Shown here: positions 21,970-57,430 of the stretch, in pieces | How the letters are laid out: every line of letters starts with the position of its first letter | Position numbering within the stretch: position 1 is the stretch's first letter | NCBI GenBank assembly: GCA_026874595.1 | Contig: CM049313.1 | Coordinates: 58,921,159 to 58,985,158, forward strand | DNA length: 64,000 nucleotides | Source: Sipunculus nudus | Taxonomy: Eukaryota > Annelida > Sipuncula > Golfingiida > Sipunculidae | Reading direction: 5' to 3' | Made by a program: the position numbers and the translations under genes | Notes under the pieces: generated by a model | Seen by the model: the letters and a program-made list of their open reading frames with translations, nothing else | Databases searched by the model: none | Told to the model about the DNA's origin: nothing

Positions 21970-24392
21970 TTAGCTCAGCTGACTTTCAGTCATGCTGGGC
22001 TATAGCGATGGGTCTTTGTCCGGCGTCCTTCCTTCTGTCCGTCCGGCCGTCCGTCCGTTAGCAGGGCACAAATCGTAACCGTAGGGGCTAGGGCCATGAA
22101 CCCTATGCAGTTTAGAGGTTATAAAAAGATCTCCTTGCAAACCTGAAATTAGGTCACTGCGACCTATATTCTCGAAGTTATGGGGTGTGTTTGCACCCCC
22201 CAGAAATAACTCTTTGAGACAAAATTTTCATCCCAAACCTTCCATCTTTCACATACAGCTCACCTACCAACAGGTGAAGAACCATAATTTTTTTTAGGTC
22301 AAAAGGTCAAAGGTCAAGGTCACAGGAGCCTCTTTTTTTGAAAAGCCTGTGGATGCATTTTAAGCCAACCCTTTCATCCCAATTCTTTGATCTTTCACAT
22401 ATAGCTCACCTACTAAGTTGGAGAAGAATCCTATAGATTTGAGGTCACAAGGTCAAAGGTCAGGGTCACAGGATCCACTTCTTTGAAAAGGTAGTGGACA
22501 CATTTCAAGCTAGACTTTTCACTCCAAACCTTCCAGCACTGATATCGCTTCTCTGCCAACAGGGGAAAAGACCTATTGATTTTGAGGTCAAAGGTCAAGT
22601 TCACAGCACCCACTTCTTGCGTGGAGTCATTTTCAGGCAAACTTTTTAATCTGTACCTTCCATCTGTCATATATGGCTTACCTACCAATAAGGGAAGAAG
22701 CCTATTGATGTTGAGGTCAAAAAGTCAAAGGTCAAGGTCACAATATTTAATTGTTCTAAATGCTTGTGAGCATATTTCAAGTGTAACTGTTCAACCCAAA
22801 CCTTCAGTCTTTCACATATGCCACATCAATGCATCACTCAGTTTGACTCAAACTTCATATTTATGGGTCTTTTTGCTTGAATAAATAACTTATTGATTTT
22901 GGGGTCAGCAGGTTAAAGGTTGCAGGTCAAAGTTATTCACCCATTGGTTGCCAAGTAATTACACCAGATTTAAGTGGTCAGTAGTTACCCATCATTTAGA
23001 AAGAATCCAGTTGATATATGGGCAAAAGGCCAAGGTCAAAGGTCAGGGATGTTCACAATTACTTAATTTTATAGACCATCTCTATTTTTCTTGTATATAT
23101 AACCATCCCACTCCAGCTGGTACATATCCCTGTGTGGCTGTAATTGTGAGTGACACTGGTGACATATGACTCCCTTTTGTATCAGCCTATTAAGTGATAA
23201 GGCTCAGTGATAAGTACTCGTTACTTCATAACAAAAACACTGTTGTCAGAATGCTTCAGCCAGGCATTAAGACTATGAGAGTATAGTATTAAGGTTTAGC
23301 TACTGATTTATAAGATGATTGGAACATTTTGCAGTTTATTTTATGGAATCCTAGCAATAAACTTAGTTTCCTAGATATCTGAATATTTTAATATATATCA
23401 CCACATATAAAAGCAAGTGTTTGTTCTCATAATATGTGGATGTGTACCTTGATTTAGGATGGCTTTTTGTTTTATTTCAAGACTCTTAGTCATGCTTTCT
23501 GCATGTCTTTTCTTTCAGGTTTGGCAGTTTACCTACCCTGCTGACCCCATTGAAAAGCAGAGTGATAATAAAAAATATTGGACTTACACTTTTTACAATT
23601 GCATATCTATAAATCTGATATGAGGGCCTGGACATGCCTTTTGAATTATTTTGGGCATTTATTACTGGATAATTTGCCCCAAGTTTGGTCTCTTATTGGA
23701 GAATGTGGGATATCAAATGTCATACTTGTCAGAAATCCATTATGTCTGCCAGTTAGCCACCTTAGAAATTCTTTCTTCAGGGCAGTTTCAGTAATTTTTC
23801 TTTAATGTTTGGTCCGATTTAGAGAATGTTTGTTGTCTGATTTCAGACTTGTCAGAAGTCCAATATGGCCACCAGGCAACCATCTTTTAATTCCTTTTGA
23901 TCATATTATCTCAAGAACAGTTAAAGTGAATGCAGTTGGATGTATATTTATGTAATCTTGTAAAGGATTGGGTCAAATATTTCTGAATAAATATAACCAT
24001 CATTTATAAAAGTGCAGTACAGTTGGCTTGTATTGAATAAAAATTCATACAGAAGCACCTGTTTCTCAATAATTCTTGCATGTATTTCCTTGATTTTTGC
24101 TATATATTTTGATCTTATATTTGCCCTTTGTGGTGTTCCTTTTGAGACTGACAGGTTTCAAGCAAGCTGTTGGAATAGTTCCTGATAGCTTAACAATCAT
24201 GCATTTTCCTCAGACCATCAAGTCACTGTGTTTTAACCAGACATAGGTGATATATATTTCTGTTGTCATAGAAAATTTTCAACAAATTGGCAAATTGGTT
24301 CTTCAATATTTGACTTGAAGTTGTGAATCTCAGTCCATGATGTCACAGGTCATGCTTGGCAGCTGAGCGTCATGACCCATGGGTCACTTGTT
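21970..24392 (+). mobile_element. Helentron/HINE-like element, copy B
   Basis: It starts TTAGCTCAGCTGAC with a hairpin and CCGTCCG repeats (22028-22060). It ends CAGCTGAGCGTC, the palindrome TGACCCATGGGTCA, then CTTGTTT (24361-24392). Its ends match copy A while its body differs, so this is a related subfamily sharing termini. The core is a tandem array (22210-23070). Confidence 0.62.
22210..23070 (+). repeat. about 140-bp tandem core array rich in AGGTCA
   Basis: Roughly five to six units each run from a CTTTCACATA.AGCTCACCTAC-like block to GGTCAAAGGTCAAGGTCACAG. AGGTCA half-sites cluster at 22296-22322, 22442-22468, 22585-22603 and 22714-22740. A related segment recurs at 44774-44800 inside the inverted cluster. 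Confidence 0.7.
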
Positions 24393-26749
24393 TAAGATGG
24401 GGTTGAGCAAATTGTTCAATGTGATGAGTTTGGACGCTCTGATAATGAAGTGATCAAAGTTCAGCCATAGGATGTTTCAGCTATCCGGAAACATTACACA
24501 GAATCCTACACGTAATAAACAACTCTGCTTGTTAAGGACTGGGGGTAAGGAATGTTATATACTCAAATATGCTCTTAATATAGTCTTATGATGGGAGCTT
24601 AGCACCCACATGTAACACCCCCTGGTGGCGAAGTAGTCCACTAAGTATGTAGGCCCAGGATGGCGGCCATGGCTTGGAGCTGGAATAAAACTATGTAAAC
24701 AGCTGTGTTGTTAACTGTCTGGTTGGTCACCCACACACAAATACAACAAGGAAACCCTTTTTCCACAATGCAATGGGGCTTCTAAATACATCTGTGGCAT
24801 ATGTTTAAATGTAGTGAAGGGGGTAATATCATCCATGAAAATGTGTTGGCTTATTGTTTCAAGGCAAATTACATAAATGTGGTAAGTGACAAGTAATTTT
24901 TTATAAACATTCACACGTGCAACATAAAAAGGCTTTTTCTTTGACTGCGACAAATTTTGATTTTGGGTTTGACAGTTGAGACAAATGGCGACAGCTCTCC
25001 CACAATCCCTTCCTCGAAGAAGTTGGTTTAGGGTAGAAAAGAAACCCTCAAGCTAAAGTGTGGTATCTGGCATAGTTGGTGAATTGAATTTTTTTTTTCA
25101 CGACATTCACCCTTTCCCAAATATCGCAAATTTGAAACCCTCGCAAGCAAAGCGGCAACCACAGTATCTTGACACTAGGGTCTGTCCGATAGCTATGGGT
25201 ACTCTCTTGATCTGTTTGAGGATGTGAGCTTGTTGCGATTTGAGGAATCAAGCACCAGGTGACTCCACTTTATTATTTGCCTAGATTAAATAACAGTTTT
25301 AAATTGGTAGTTTCTAAATCTTGCTTAAGTTTGCTAAACAAAAAGGAATTCTTGCCAAGGGGTATACTCATCAGCTTAAATATACAGGTGTGTTTTACCT
25401 GTATGCATAAAATATAAGAATGGCACAATGGCACAGAACCAATGTTTTTCCTTTTGCAAAGCTGGCTTGAGATTTAGGTTGCGCTTAAGCCTCATGGCTT
25501 CCTTGTTTCCAATTGATGTTGCCAATGATATATACTCATAGTAGGACATTAATATATGACAGTTAAACATATCATAAAAGGAATGATTCACAGTTAAAGT
25601 TTCATTTTTCTCCTACTGACCTTAGCTTCTCAACATGTTTGTACACCAAAAATTCAGGAAGGTTTGGACTGTTTGACATAATGGAAAAAACAGCAGGGAC
25701 ATGGGCATATCTAAACTCAGCCATCCACACCATGAGTAACATGCACAGAAAACAGACCAGCCTAATTGTATGTTAAATATTTATTCTTTCTCACATTAAA
25801 AGACATTACCAATGAAATCATTAACAAATATGTATATGTGATTTTTCAATTCACTAAAACACAGACTTAACATATATAGGCTTATGGCAAGAGGCAAAAC
25901 ATAACAAATGATATAAATATGTTTCAATGTACATAAAACCAACACCTCTCTTATAATTTTGAATAATTGAATACCAAAACCTCTATTATTATCTACTTAT
26001 TATAAAATAAGTAGGAAATGGCATATGATGAAAGTATGTTCCTTCAATGTGAGTATTTATTAGACTATTACACTGATCTCTGTTACTATAAATGCATCAA
26101 AAAGATTTTTAAATAAAATGATCATAAAATCATTCTCACAAACTACTTAAGGAGTAAGGAAAGCTATGTAAACGTTAATTATACCAATGCTGATATTAAA
26201 ATATTATTGAGTATCACAACTTCTCAATAACATTATTGCTAACATAGAAATTTAAAATTTTTACCAGATCTTGCATGACCCTGATCCTAAAAGATGTACA
26301 AAACAGCAATAGTACATCAACATAAAATTTTAAATTCAGACATCTTAATTTGTTCTCACTTTTGGGATCCCTGACCCAATATGCTTCCATACAAGACTGA
26401 CTTTTATGTATTTTTTCCCTGGAGTACTTGTGACAGTGTGAATCAATAAATGGGTTGACACTGTATTACTTTGAAACTTTACTGGTGTTCTGTACATTAT
26501 AACGGATTCAGGGACCTCGGGATTCAATTAAGTACTGTATGTATACCCTCAACTCACCCCTGTATGAAGCATGACATGATCACTGAACATCTGTCAACAA
26601 CCTGCCACCCCAATGGAATTACCAGGTAATGGGCATACATCAACAGCAATGGGTAATGAGGGGATCCACATTTATATCTTGGCTTTCCCTTGTGACAGAG
26701 AACATAAAAGTGAAAATAACCGAGGCATTTATCTACAAAGTTAAACAAG
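24393..26749. other. intergenic, no gene seen
   Basis: I see no conserved coding sequence. The end motif CAACCACAGTAT at 25154 resembles one terminus of the MITE at 63141-63617, preceded by a related CGCAAGCAAAGCGG, so a truncated copy may lie about 25040-25165. The rest is AT-rich. Confidence 0.4.
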
Positions 26750-27296
26750 TACAGTGTAACTTCATTTATCTGAACTTCGCTTACCCAAATATAAACATTT
26801 ATCCAATAATCACACATTGAAACAGATCCAAAATATTGATTATGTAAAATATTCAGAAGAATTGTATTGTTTGTCATAAATTAATTTATTTATTTGGAAG
26901 AACAATTCATAGTGTCTGTAAGTCTCCATAAATTAGTGCACGCATCTGCAAATTTATATCTGAGATGTAGGAGTGAAACAATTCAAAAGCAAGTGTTGTC
27001 CATGGACAATCACCCTTCTTCTCATAACATCTGTATGATCTAAATCAGTAATTTGTAAGATGATTACTGGTAATTAAGTCCCAAACACTAAACTGAGTCA
27101 GTGTTTGACTGTCACATGGTGATATATAAAAGACTGGTTCATGCTGATCCATTTTAGTGACTCTTTGCAAGTTTCACGCAATGCATTCTACAAAGTAGAT
27201 GGGACTGATGCCAAGACAGACTACACCACATAACCCTCCATCTTAATCTGGTTATCTGAATCAAAAAGAAGTTCAGATAAACTGAGCTCCACTGTA
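26750..27296. mobile_element. MITE with TACAGTG ends and TA flanks
   Basis: The left end TACAGTGTAACTTCATTTAT and the right end (TAAACTGAGCTCCACTGTA) are imperfect inverted repeats of about 25 bp, both reaching a TTATCTGAAC block. It sits just downstream of the ALDH stop codon, and so possibly in its 3' UTR. Confidence 0.65.
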
Positions 27297-27462
27297 CTGC
27301 TTTAGCCACCTCAGGAATGATGCTTTATGTATAGCTCAATACACTTAAATAGCAAACTGTGGATTTAATGAGTCCATACTCCATATATTGAGTCTATATT
27401 TTTGCAAAGCTAACATGATTCTGGGATAAGACTGCATCCATCTTCCACAAAGCTGTGTCTGC

Positions 27463-50673
<23,211 letters not shown>

Positions 50674-51589
50674 CTAAAAAGACAAATAAAAAAGTTAAAG
50701 GAAATTTAAATTTCTGTCTGAGATCAAAGCACTTGTTTATAAATGTAAATTTCATACAGCTGGATAATGGGAAGAAGCTATATTGGTGTTACTCCAACAT
50801 GCTTTATAGGTGATTTGGCCCCTTTAAACAGAGAACCAGTCCTAAAATTAAATGAGCAGAGAACCAGGCTTGAAATGTGAAATTTAAGCAGACAGTAGGG
50901 CTGTTAACAGAACATGAGCTCTTGAATCCAGGGAATACTTACAAAATAATCAAGTCCAAACTTTGAACTGAAGTACTTGTGTGTTTTCATTCATATCTTA
51001 ATATTACTGTTAACTAACAGGCAGTCAATATTTATTCATGACTGCATGGCTTTAAACATGTTGCAACCTTTTTTTGGAGGTTTCAGACCAATATTTTGTA
51101 GCCTGGAACTCCCCCCCCCCCCCAGGCCAACCTATTTTCCCCAGACCTGGGGACCTTTTTTTCAGTTTTTGTCTTCAGTCACCTCTTTTTTCCCAAACCC
51201 TCCCCTGAGAGATCTTATATCCTGCCAACCATTTAAAACATAAATAAAACAGTTAAGCAGAGAGAGATATGCAGACTTGTAGACCATGTCATATTACATG
51301 GTGTAACATGCTACATAAAATGGTTGATTATAAGTGTACCTGAAAATGAAAGTAAGATTTACCTAAATTTATGCATCTTTGCTGTTAAAAACCACGGTGG
51401 TGTTGCACAAAGGCACAATGCTAAAAATTGTAGCCTGTGATGATGTATTGGAGAAACTAGTGATAGTATAGTTCATGAAAAGCTTAACAGATGGCTCTAC
51501 TAGTCATGTCTCCCATACTGACATTATCACGCACACAATTAAGAAAGATTTAATGCACAGCCACAACAATGTATCCCATGTTGCACAGC

Positions 51590-51840
51590 ACATGTCAAGG
51601 GCAAAGGATGCATAATTTCAACTTTTTGTGTTGTATACAAAAGTAGCACTCTGAGAATTCAATGAAACCCATGTTACACAGTACATTCCAAGGGAAAAGG
51701 ATGCATAAAACCAACTTTTGTGTTGTATACAAAGTCAAAATTCTGGGAATCCAACATATCCATGTTTCTAGTACATATCAAAGCCAAAGGATGCATAAAC
51801 TACACTTTTTGTGTTGTATACAAAGTCAACAACTTAGGAA
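51590..51840 (+). repeat. about 91-bp tandem repeat, three units
   Basis: AAGGATGCATAA recurs at 51604, 51697 and 51787, each followed by CTTTTTGTGTTGTATACAAA. No coding meaning. Confidence 0.8.
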
Positions 51841-52446
51841 ACCAGTCTCAGGCTACTGACTGTTTGTCTATATATAAGGTCAATTTATTGTTTTCAAGAT
51901 AAGATAATTTTGCTCATTCTCCTCACAAGACTTGAGAGGGTCTTCAGAACTGACTCCAAAGCACATATAGCAGCAGGATTTCTGATATATCATGAGTACA
52001 CGCCAGGTTATATCTGGCTTATGAGTGGTTATAATACTTTGGAGCACAATGTCACACACACTGCAGTTATGATACAACAGTACTTGTACATTTCAAACAC
52101 CTTATCTCACAATGGCACTTCTTATATTTAAAAAACAACTTATCTCATTTGTTTAATCTTTTAACTTAGCCAAGACAAAACAAGCTTATTGTTGGGGAGA
52201 AGACTGTACAGAAATTATTTTTGTAATTCCAGGGACGGTTATATACAGTGTAACAGGGATCAATATACCATAGTCATTTCACTGTTTCACAAGGTTATTC
52301 TGTATAGCAATGAGAAAGGCACTGAACAATAAAATATAATATTTCATACCTATATAATATTTGAAAATACTTCATGCTTTCATTGTTCGCACAGTTACCT
52401 GACACTAAAACAAAGGGAAAATTTTTTTTTTTTTAAATAAAATTTA

Positions 52447-52890
52447 AGATTTAAAGCTTTCTGTTCACCTACCTAGGAATTTATGTGATTTCTGGAGACC
52501 TCTGTATATATATTAATGATCTATGGGAAATTTTTGTTATGGAAAGGTCTTATAATGCATTCGTGAAGGATGTATGAACTTGTTAATCAACAACACATTT
52601 GTAAAAGCAGCAATGTTGACAAAGGGGAAAAACATATAACCTAAGGTAGGAGGTTTCATATATGCAGTGGTAGAAAGGTCACTTATTGCAAAACGCTATT
52701 TGCAAAGCTCTTGCTTACAAGATTTGCTGCAAGTTGGCAAGCCCCCTCTTATTATAAACACATTTATTTAAACAAAACAGGCACCCTGTGTGCAGTGGTA
52801 TCCACATTTTCTGGCCTATTTTTATAAAAGTGCCAAGTGATTACCTTTAGTTTATAAAGGTCAGATTGGTGATTGGGCATCTTTAATGCA
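52447..52890. mobile_element. TTAA-type MITE, copy 3
   Basis: It starts TTTAAAGCTTTCTGTTCACC and carries GCAAAACGC..TTTGCAAAGC, GGCAAGCCCCC and TTCTGGCCTATTTTTATAA, like the copies at 10322 and 20628. Confidence 0.5.
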
Positions 52891-52899
52891 CAGTGCTGA

Positions 52900-54320
52900 T
52901 CTTGGTCCATTACATTATAAGACATGCATGATAGAGATTAGATAGTGCAAACTCTAATCCTGGCTCCAACGTATGCATGGCCGCATACGCAACAGTGACA
53001 GAATAACTGTATCTAACCCTAGAGCCCTTCTGCATACCACCTTTGTTTGCTGGTGGACTTAGAATGGTGTTAAAGACAGGCCACACAATCAGCAGTCAAG
53101 GGTTGTTTATAATGTAAACATACCAAGGTTGAAGATCAACAAACACTTGCCTGGGGTAACTCCTGGCTTAGAACCAGGAAATAATAACATTAACCCACAA
53201 TGCACAAGCAAGAAAGCACAAATTTCATAGGTTTATAGTGTCACCTCTTATTAGTCTGCCTTCTTAGAGCATTAAGGTAGCATTAAGTTAATAGTAAGCT
53301 ATTATATTAAATATACTACAGTATTTACTATTCAACTGTAAGATTTGTGTGCATTTTGCATTCTGCTGATATATTTATCAGAAAAATCTGTCATCTTTTA
53401 AACTAAAAGTGTTATTAAACTTAATTGGATTATAATTAAATATTTAATGATATAATTAAATTGATTTATTTAAGGAAAAACGGATATCTTAATAGGAAAC
53501 AAGAAAGTCTTGATTAATTTTCACACAGATATAATGACCATCCTCATTGATTTATTTTAGGTGGACATCTTAAACAAGGATATAATGACCCTGACATTCT
53601 GCTGGTTGTTATTTTTCTCTCTGGTTATTTTGTCTGCATATTGTTACAGGTATTAGCAGCAGGTGGCACTGGCTGTTAGAAAGGGATGATAATTATGTTT
53701 TAGAGTTTCTGTAAATTAGCCTGGAGGTACTTCTGAAGTCTCAGCCATAAAATCTGAATGACAGAATATACATTATGTTCATAACCAGACCATATGTGCC
53801 TAAATGCATTATTACATCCTAATATCTCATATTAAAACAACATGTAAAGGTATCATGATATGTTAAAATATTAATATAACATAAAACATATTATTTAGTA
53901 AGCAAAGAATGATAGAATTTAACTAAGTAGGGTTTTCTTTAAAAAAATACCAAAACAACTTTTCTTTGGATTATAACAATATGCAAATAGTAACCTTTAA
54001 TATTTGTAAAATAAAAGTGCTGAGTCATTATAAATGAGCTTGATCTCCTCTTAACACCATCTACAGTAATCTTATAACCTGGAATTAATACTAATACAAA
54101 CATGTCTATTGTGACAGGACTATTCTGTTAATTAGTGATCAAGGTTTATGTCCTTTTTTTGCTGTATTTGTCTATTATACATGTATAAACACAACATACT
54201 GCCAGTAAGGGTACCTCTGTCACAGAAGGTCAAGGTTTACCATTACTTAACAGTCTGTCATCCAAACTGCCATAGGACAATTGATAAAATCAATATGGCC
54301 AAATCATAATCAAATAAAGC
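52900..54320. other. no gene seen
   Basis: AT-rich sequence with no exon matching the missing N-terminal ALDH residues and no clear repeat family. Confidence 0.4.
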
Positions 54321-54329
54321 CTAATCTCA

Positions 54330-55555
54330 GCTAAATACAGCCAGATCTAAGCTGCAAGGACAGCTAAAACCAAGATCAAATACAGTAAGACTTCAGGCAA
54401 ATACAGCCATATCTTTTCTCAAGTACAGCTTAACTTAAGTAAAACCTCAGTCAGATACAGCCACTAAGTCAAGAACACCCAGGTCTCATTCAGAAGTACA
54501 GCCAGGCCTTAGTCAGATACAGCAAAACTTGGTCATGTACAGCCAGGCATCAGTCAGATACAACCAAACTTAGTCAAGTACAGTAAGGCTTCAGTCAGAC
54601 ACAGGTAAAACTCGATCAAATACAGCCAGGCCTCAGTCAGAAGTACAGCCAGGCTTAAGTCAGATACAGCCAAACTTGGTCATATATAGCCAAAACTGGT
54701 CATGTACAGCCAAACCTGGTCATGTACAGCCAGGCCAAAGTCAGAAACCGCCAAATTTGGTCATGTACAGCCAACCCTCAGTCAGAAGCAGCCAAATTTG
54801 GTCAAGTACAGCCAAACCTCAGCCAGTTACAGCCAAACTTGGTCAAGTACAGCCAGGCCTAAGTCATTTACAGCCAAACTTGGTCATATACGGACAAACC
54901 TCAGTCAGATACAACCAAACTTGGTCAAATACAGCTAGGCCTAAGTCATTTAGAACCAAACTTGGTCATGTACAGACAAACCTCAGTCAGATACAGCCAA
55001 ATTTGGTCATGTACAGACAAACCTCAGTCAGATACAGCCAAACTTGGTCAGTACAGCCAGGCCTCAGTCAGATACAACCAAATTTGGTCAAGTACAGCCA
55101 GGCCTTAGTCATTTAGAACCAAACTTGGTCATGAACAGACAAACCTAAGTCATGTACAGCCAAACCTGGTCATGTAAAACCCCAGTCAGATACAGCTAAA
55201 CTTGGTCAAGTACAGCCAGGCCTAAGTCAGGTACAGCCGAACTTGGTCATGTACAGCCAAACCTCCGTCAGATACAGCCACACTTGGTCAAGTACAGCCA
55301 GGCCTAAGTCATTTAAAGGCAAACTTGGTCATGTACAGCCAGGCCTAAATCAGGTACAGGCCAACTTGGTCGTGTACAGACAAACCTCAGTCAGATACAG
55401 CCAAACTTGGTCAAGTACAGCCAGGCCTAAGTCATTTAAAGGCAAACTTGGTCATGTACAGCCAGGCCTAAATCAGGTACAGCCCAACTTGGTCGTGTAC
55501 AGACAAACCTCAGTCAGATACAGCCAAACTTGGTCAAGTACAGCCAGCCTTACAT
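54330..55555 (+). repeat. about 42-bp minisatellite made of two half-units
   Basis: Alternating half-units TACAGCCAAACTTGGTCAAG and TACAGCCAGGCCTAAGTCAG. The left part (54330-54660) is more diverged, and two near-identical blocks of about 120 bp occur at 55270-55390 and 55390-55540. Open frames across it are artefacts. Confidence 0.92.
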
Positions 55556-55767
55556 TTTCTTATGTTCTGTTGCCCAATTCTAATAATTACTGGATCACCT
55601 GCCTTTATTATCTGGACTAAATATACGTTATAGCCATGGACAAATGACACAGGACATGTTCATAGGTCAGAAGAGTAATTTGACAGTGTCACAACAATAA
55701 TTCAAATATTTTAATTTATTCTTTATAATAGGAAATATCAAACAAATTTGTCATGTATCATTTTAAA

Positions 55768-55955
55768 TACAGTGAAACCTAGTTGTGTCGAAGTCGAAGG
55801 GACCCTCAGAAAACTTCCACACTTTGGAGGTTCGACACAAGCAGGTTTTATTTGGTTATAATTTAACTAGAAATATCAAGAATATTGAGTCTGTAACTTC
55901 GACTTAAGCAGGGTATTCATCTTAAACGAGTTCTACTGAAAGAGGTTTCACTGTA
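55768..55955. mobile_element. 188-bp MITE with perfect 13-bp TIR
   Basis: TACAGTGAAACCT at 55768 and AGGTTTCACTGTA ending 55955 are exact inverse copies. Secondary GTCGAAGTCGAAG/CTTCGAC inverted motifs lie inside. TA at each terminus suits a Tc1/mariner-type target. Confidence 0.85.
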
Positions 55956-56159
55956 ATTTGATTTTCTCATGTCAAAGTGTGATTAAGAAAACTCTATTCT
56001 TTTGTGGTCAATTACTTTTCATTTATACATTTTAATAATGCATTCTTAATAATTGGCATTCACAGACTTAATTTCTGTGAGTTTATGCAGCAGATACTGA
56101 ATAACTTTTTCTTCAAAAATATTTATTATAAATCAAGATTAAACAGATTAAATGTAACT

Positions 56160-56570
56160 AAGCTGCAGTTGAGTTATCGTGCACGAAAGAAAATCAGAGA
56201 TTGGGCTATGGCAGCCATATTGGAATTCCAACAGGTCTGTAATTCAGTAGGTCTGGAGCCCTCATACGTACCAATCATCCCTGTGAATTTGGAAAACTGC
56301 TGTACGTTTTTGTTGAGTTATCGCTCAAAAGAAAATCAGGATTCAGGCTGTGGTGGCCTTATTGGAATTCCGATAGGTCTGTAAATCAATAGATCTGGAG
56401 CCCTTACAGGTACCAATCATCCCTCTGAATTTAGGAATGCTGCATTAGGTTTCTGTTGAATTATCACGTGAAAGAAAGTGTCACTGACGGAAGGACGGAT
56501 GGATGGAAGGACGGACTGACACAGTGATCACAAAAGGGCACAGCTTGTCAAGCGGGGACCTAATTACATT
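56160..56570 (+). repeat. tandem repeat of about 140 bp with ACGGA tail and hairpin
   Basis: Three diverging units begin GTTGAGTTATCG..CGAAAGAAAA and contain TCTGGAGCCCT.A.....CCAATCATCCCT. They are followed by GACGGAAGGACGG repeats (56487-56515) and a short GCTTG/CAAGC hairpin near 56550. The layout parallels the element at 38107-39490, so this may be another HINE-like family. Confidence 0.55.
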
Positions 56571-57334
56571 TCAAGGAAAATAACTTAAGTGTAGAGGATT
56601 AAAGGAACTTATTTGAACAAGGTAAACAAATTACTACCTTACACCTAATTTAAGAAACAGAATAATTAGAAAACATGAGAAATTAGTTCACATTTTACAA
56701 CATATCAGACTTACTTTGACAGTCAAGGTCACTGGTCACATGCAAAAACAACCTCAATTGACAGCTGTTCATGGTAAGATGTCAGGTAAACATTCTAAAC
56801 AAATCCTACAAGCCTAATGCAAACCTGTGCATTGGGATATACATCAGGTACAATTTGCTTAATAGGCTTCCATGAATATATGCTTGACCATTACTTTTCA
56901 AGTACATATGTGACATGTACTAAACATTTTGAACCAGATTACAAGCACCAATTACACAAAGATCACACCTGAAATACTGACATGGATGTATACAAAACAC
57001 AAAAAATGATTATAGGTGGCCCCACCAGTCTTGTGTATAAAAAAAAAATTGTAAAAAATTGAAAATTGAAAAATTGTAAAAAAATACAGGTGGAGCCACC
57101 ACTCTGCAGAAAATGATGAAACATTCTGTGATTAATATCCATGCAAAGAATCATGGTGATAAACACAATAGTTATTCAGAAACTTGAGCTTTTGTATCAA
57201 ACTTTCCATTATTCTGGGGGTACTTCCGAACCCCATAGTTTGAAGGATATGTGTAACAGAGACCTAATTTCAGGTTTCTAAGTAGACTTTTCATGGGCAT
57301 GTCAAGAAGGAAAATTCTAGGTCCAGTCGTTCTG

Positions 57335-57430
57335 ATTTGTGCCTGGTTAACGGACAGACGGACAGACAGACAGACGCCGCACAAAGAGTGATCACTATAG
57401 CTCAAATACTTTCAGTCAGCTGAGCTAAAA
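57335..57430 (-). mobile_element. HINE-like 5' terminus
   Basis: (GGACAGAC)n followed by CACTATAGCTCAAA, CTTTCAGTCAGCTGAGCTAA: the hairpin head of the copy A/B family on the minus strand. The element presumably extends left towards 56960 but its other end is not recognisable. Confidence 0.6.

Noticed and set aside
54676-55620. Open frames of 125-146 residues with repeated YSQTW and QPGL motifs
   Set aside because: Translation of the TACAGCC minisatellite; no splice context or conserved domain.
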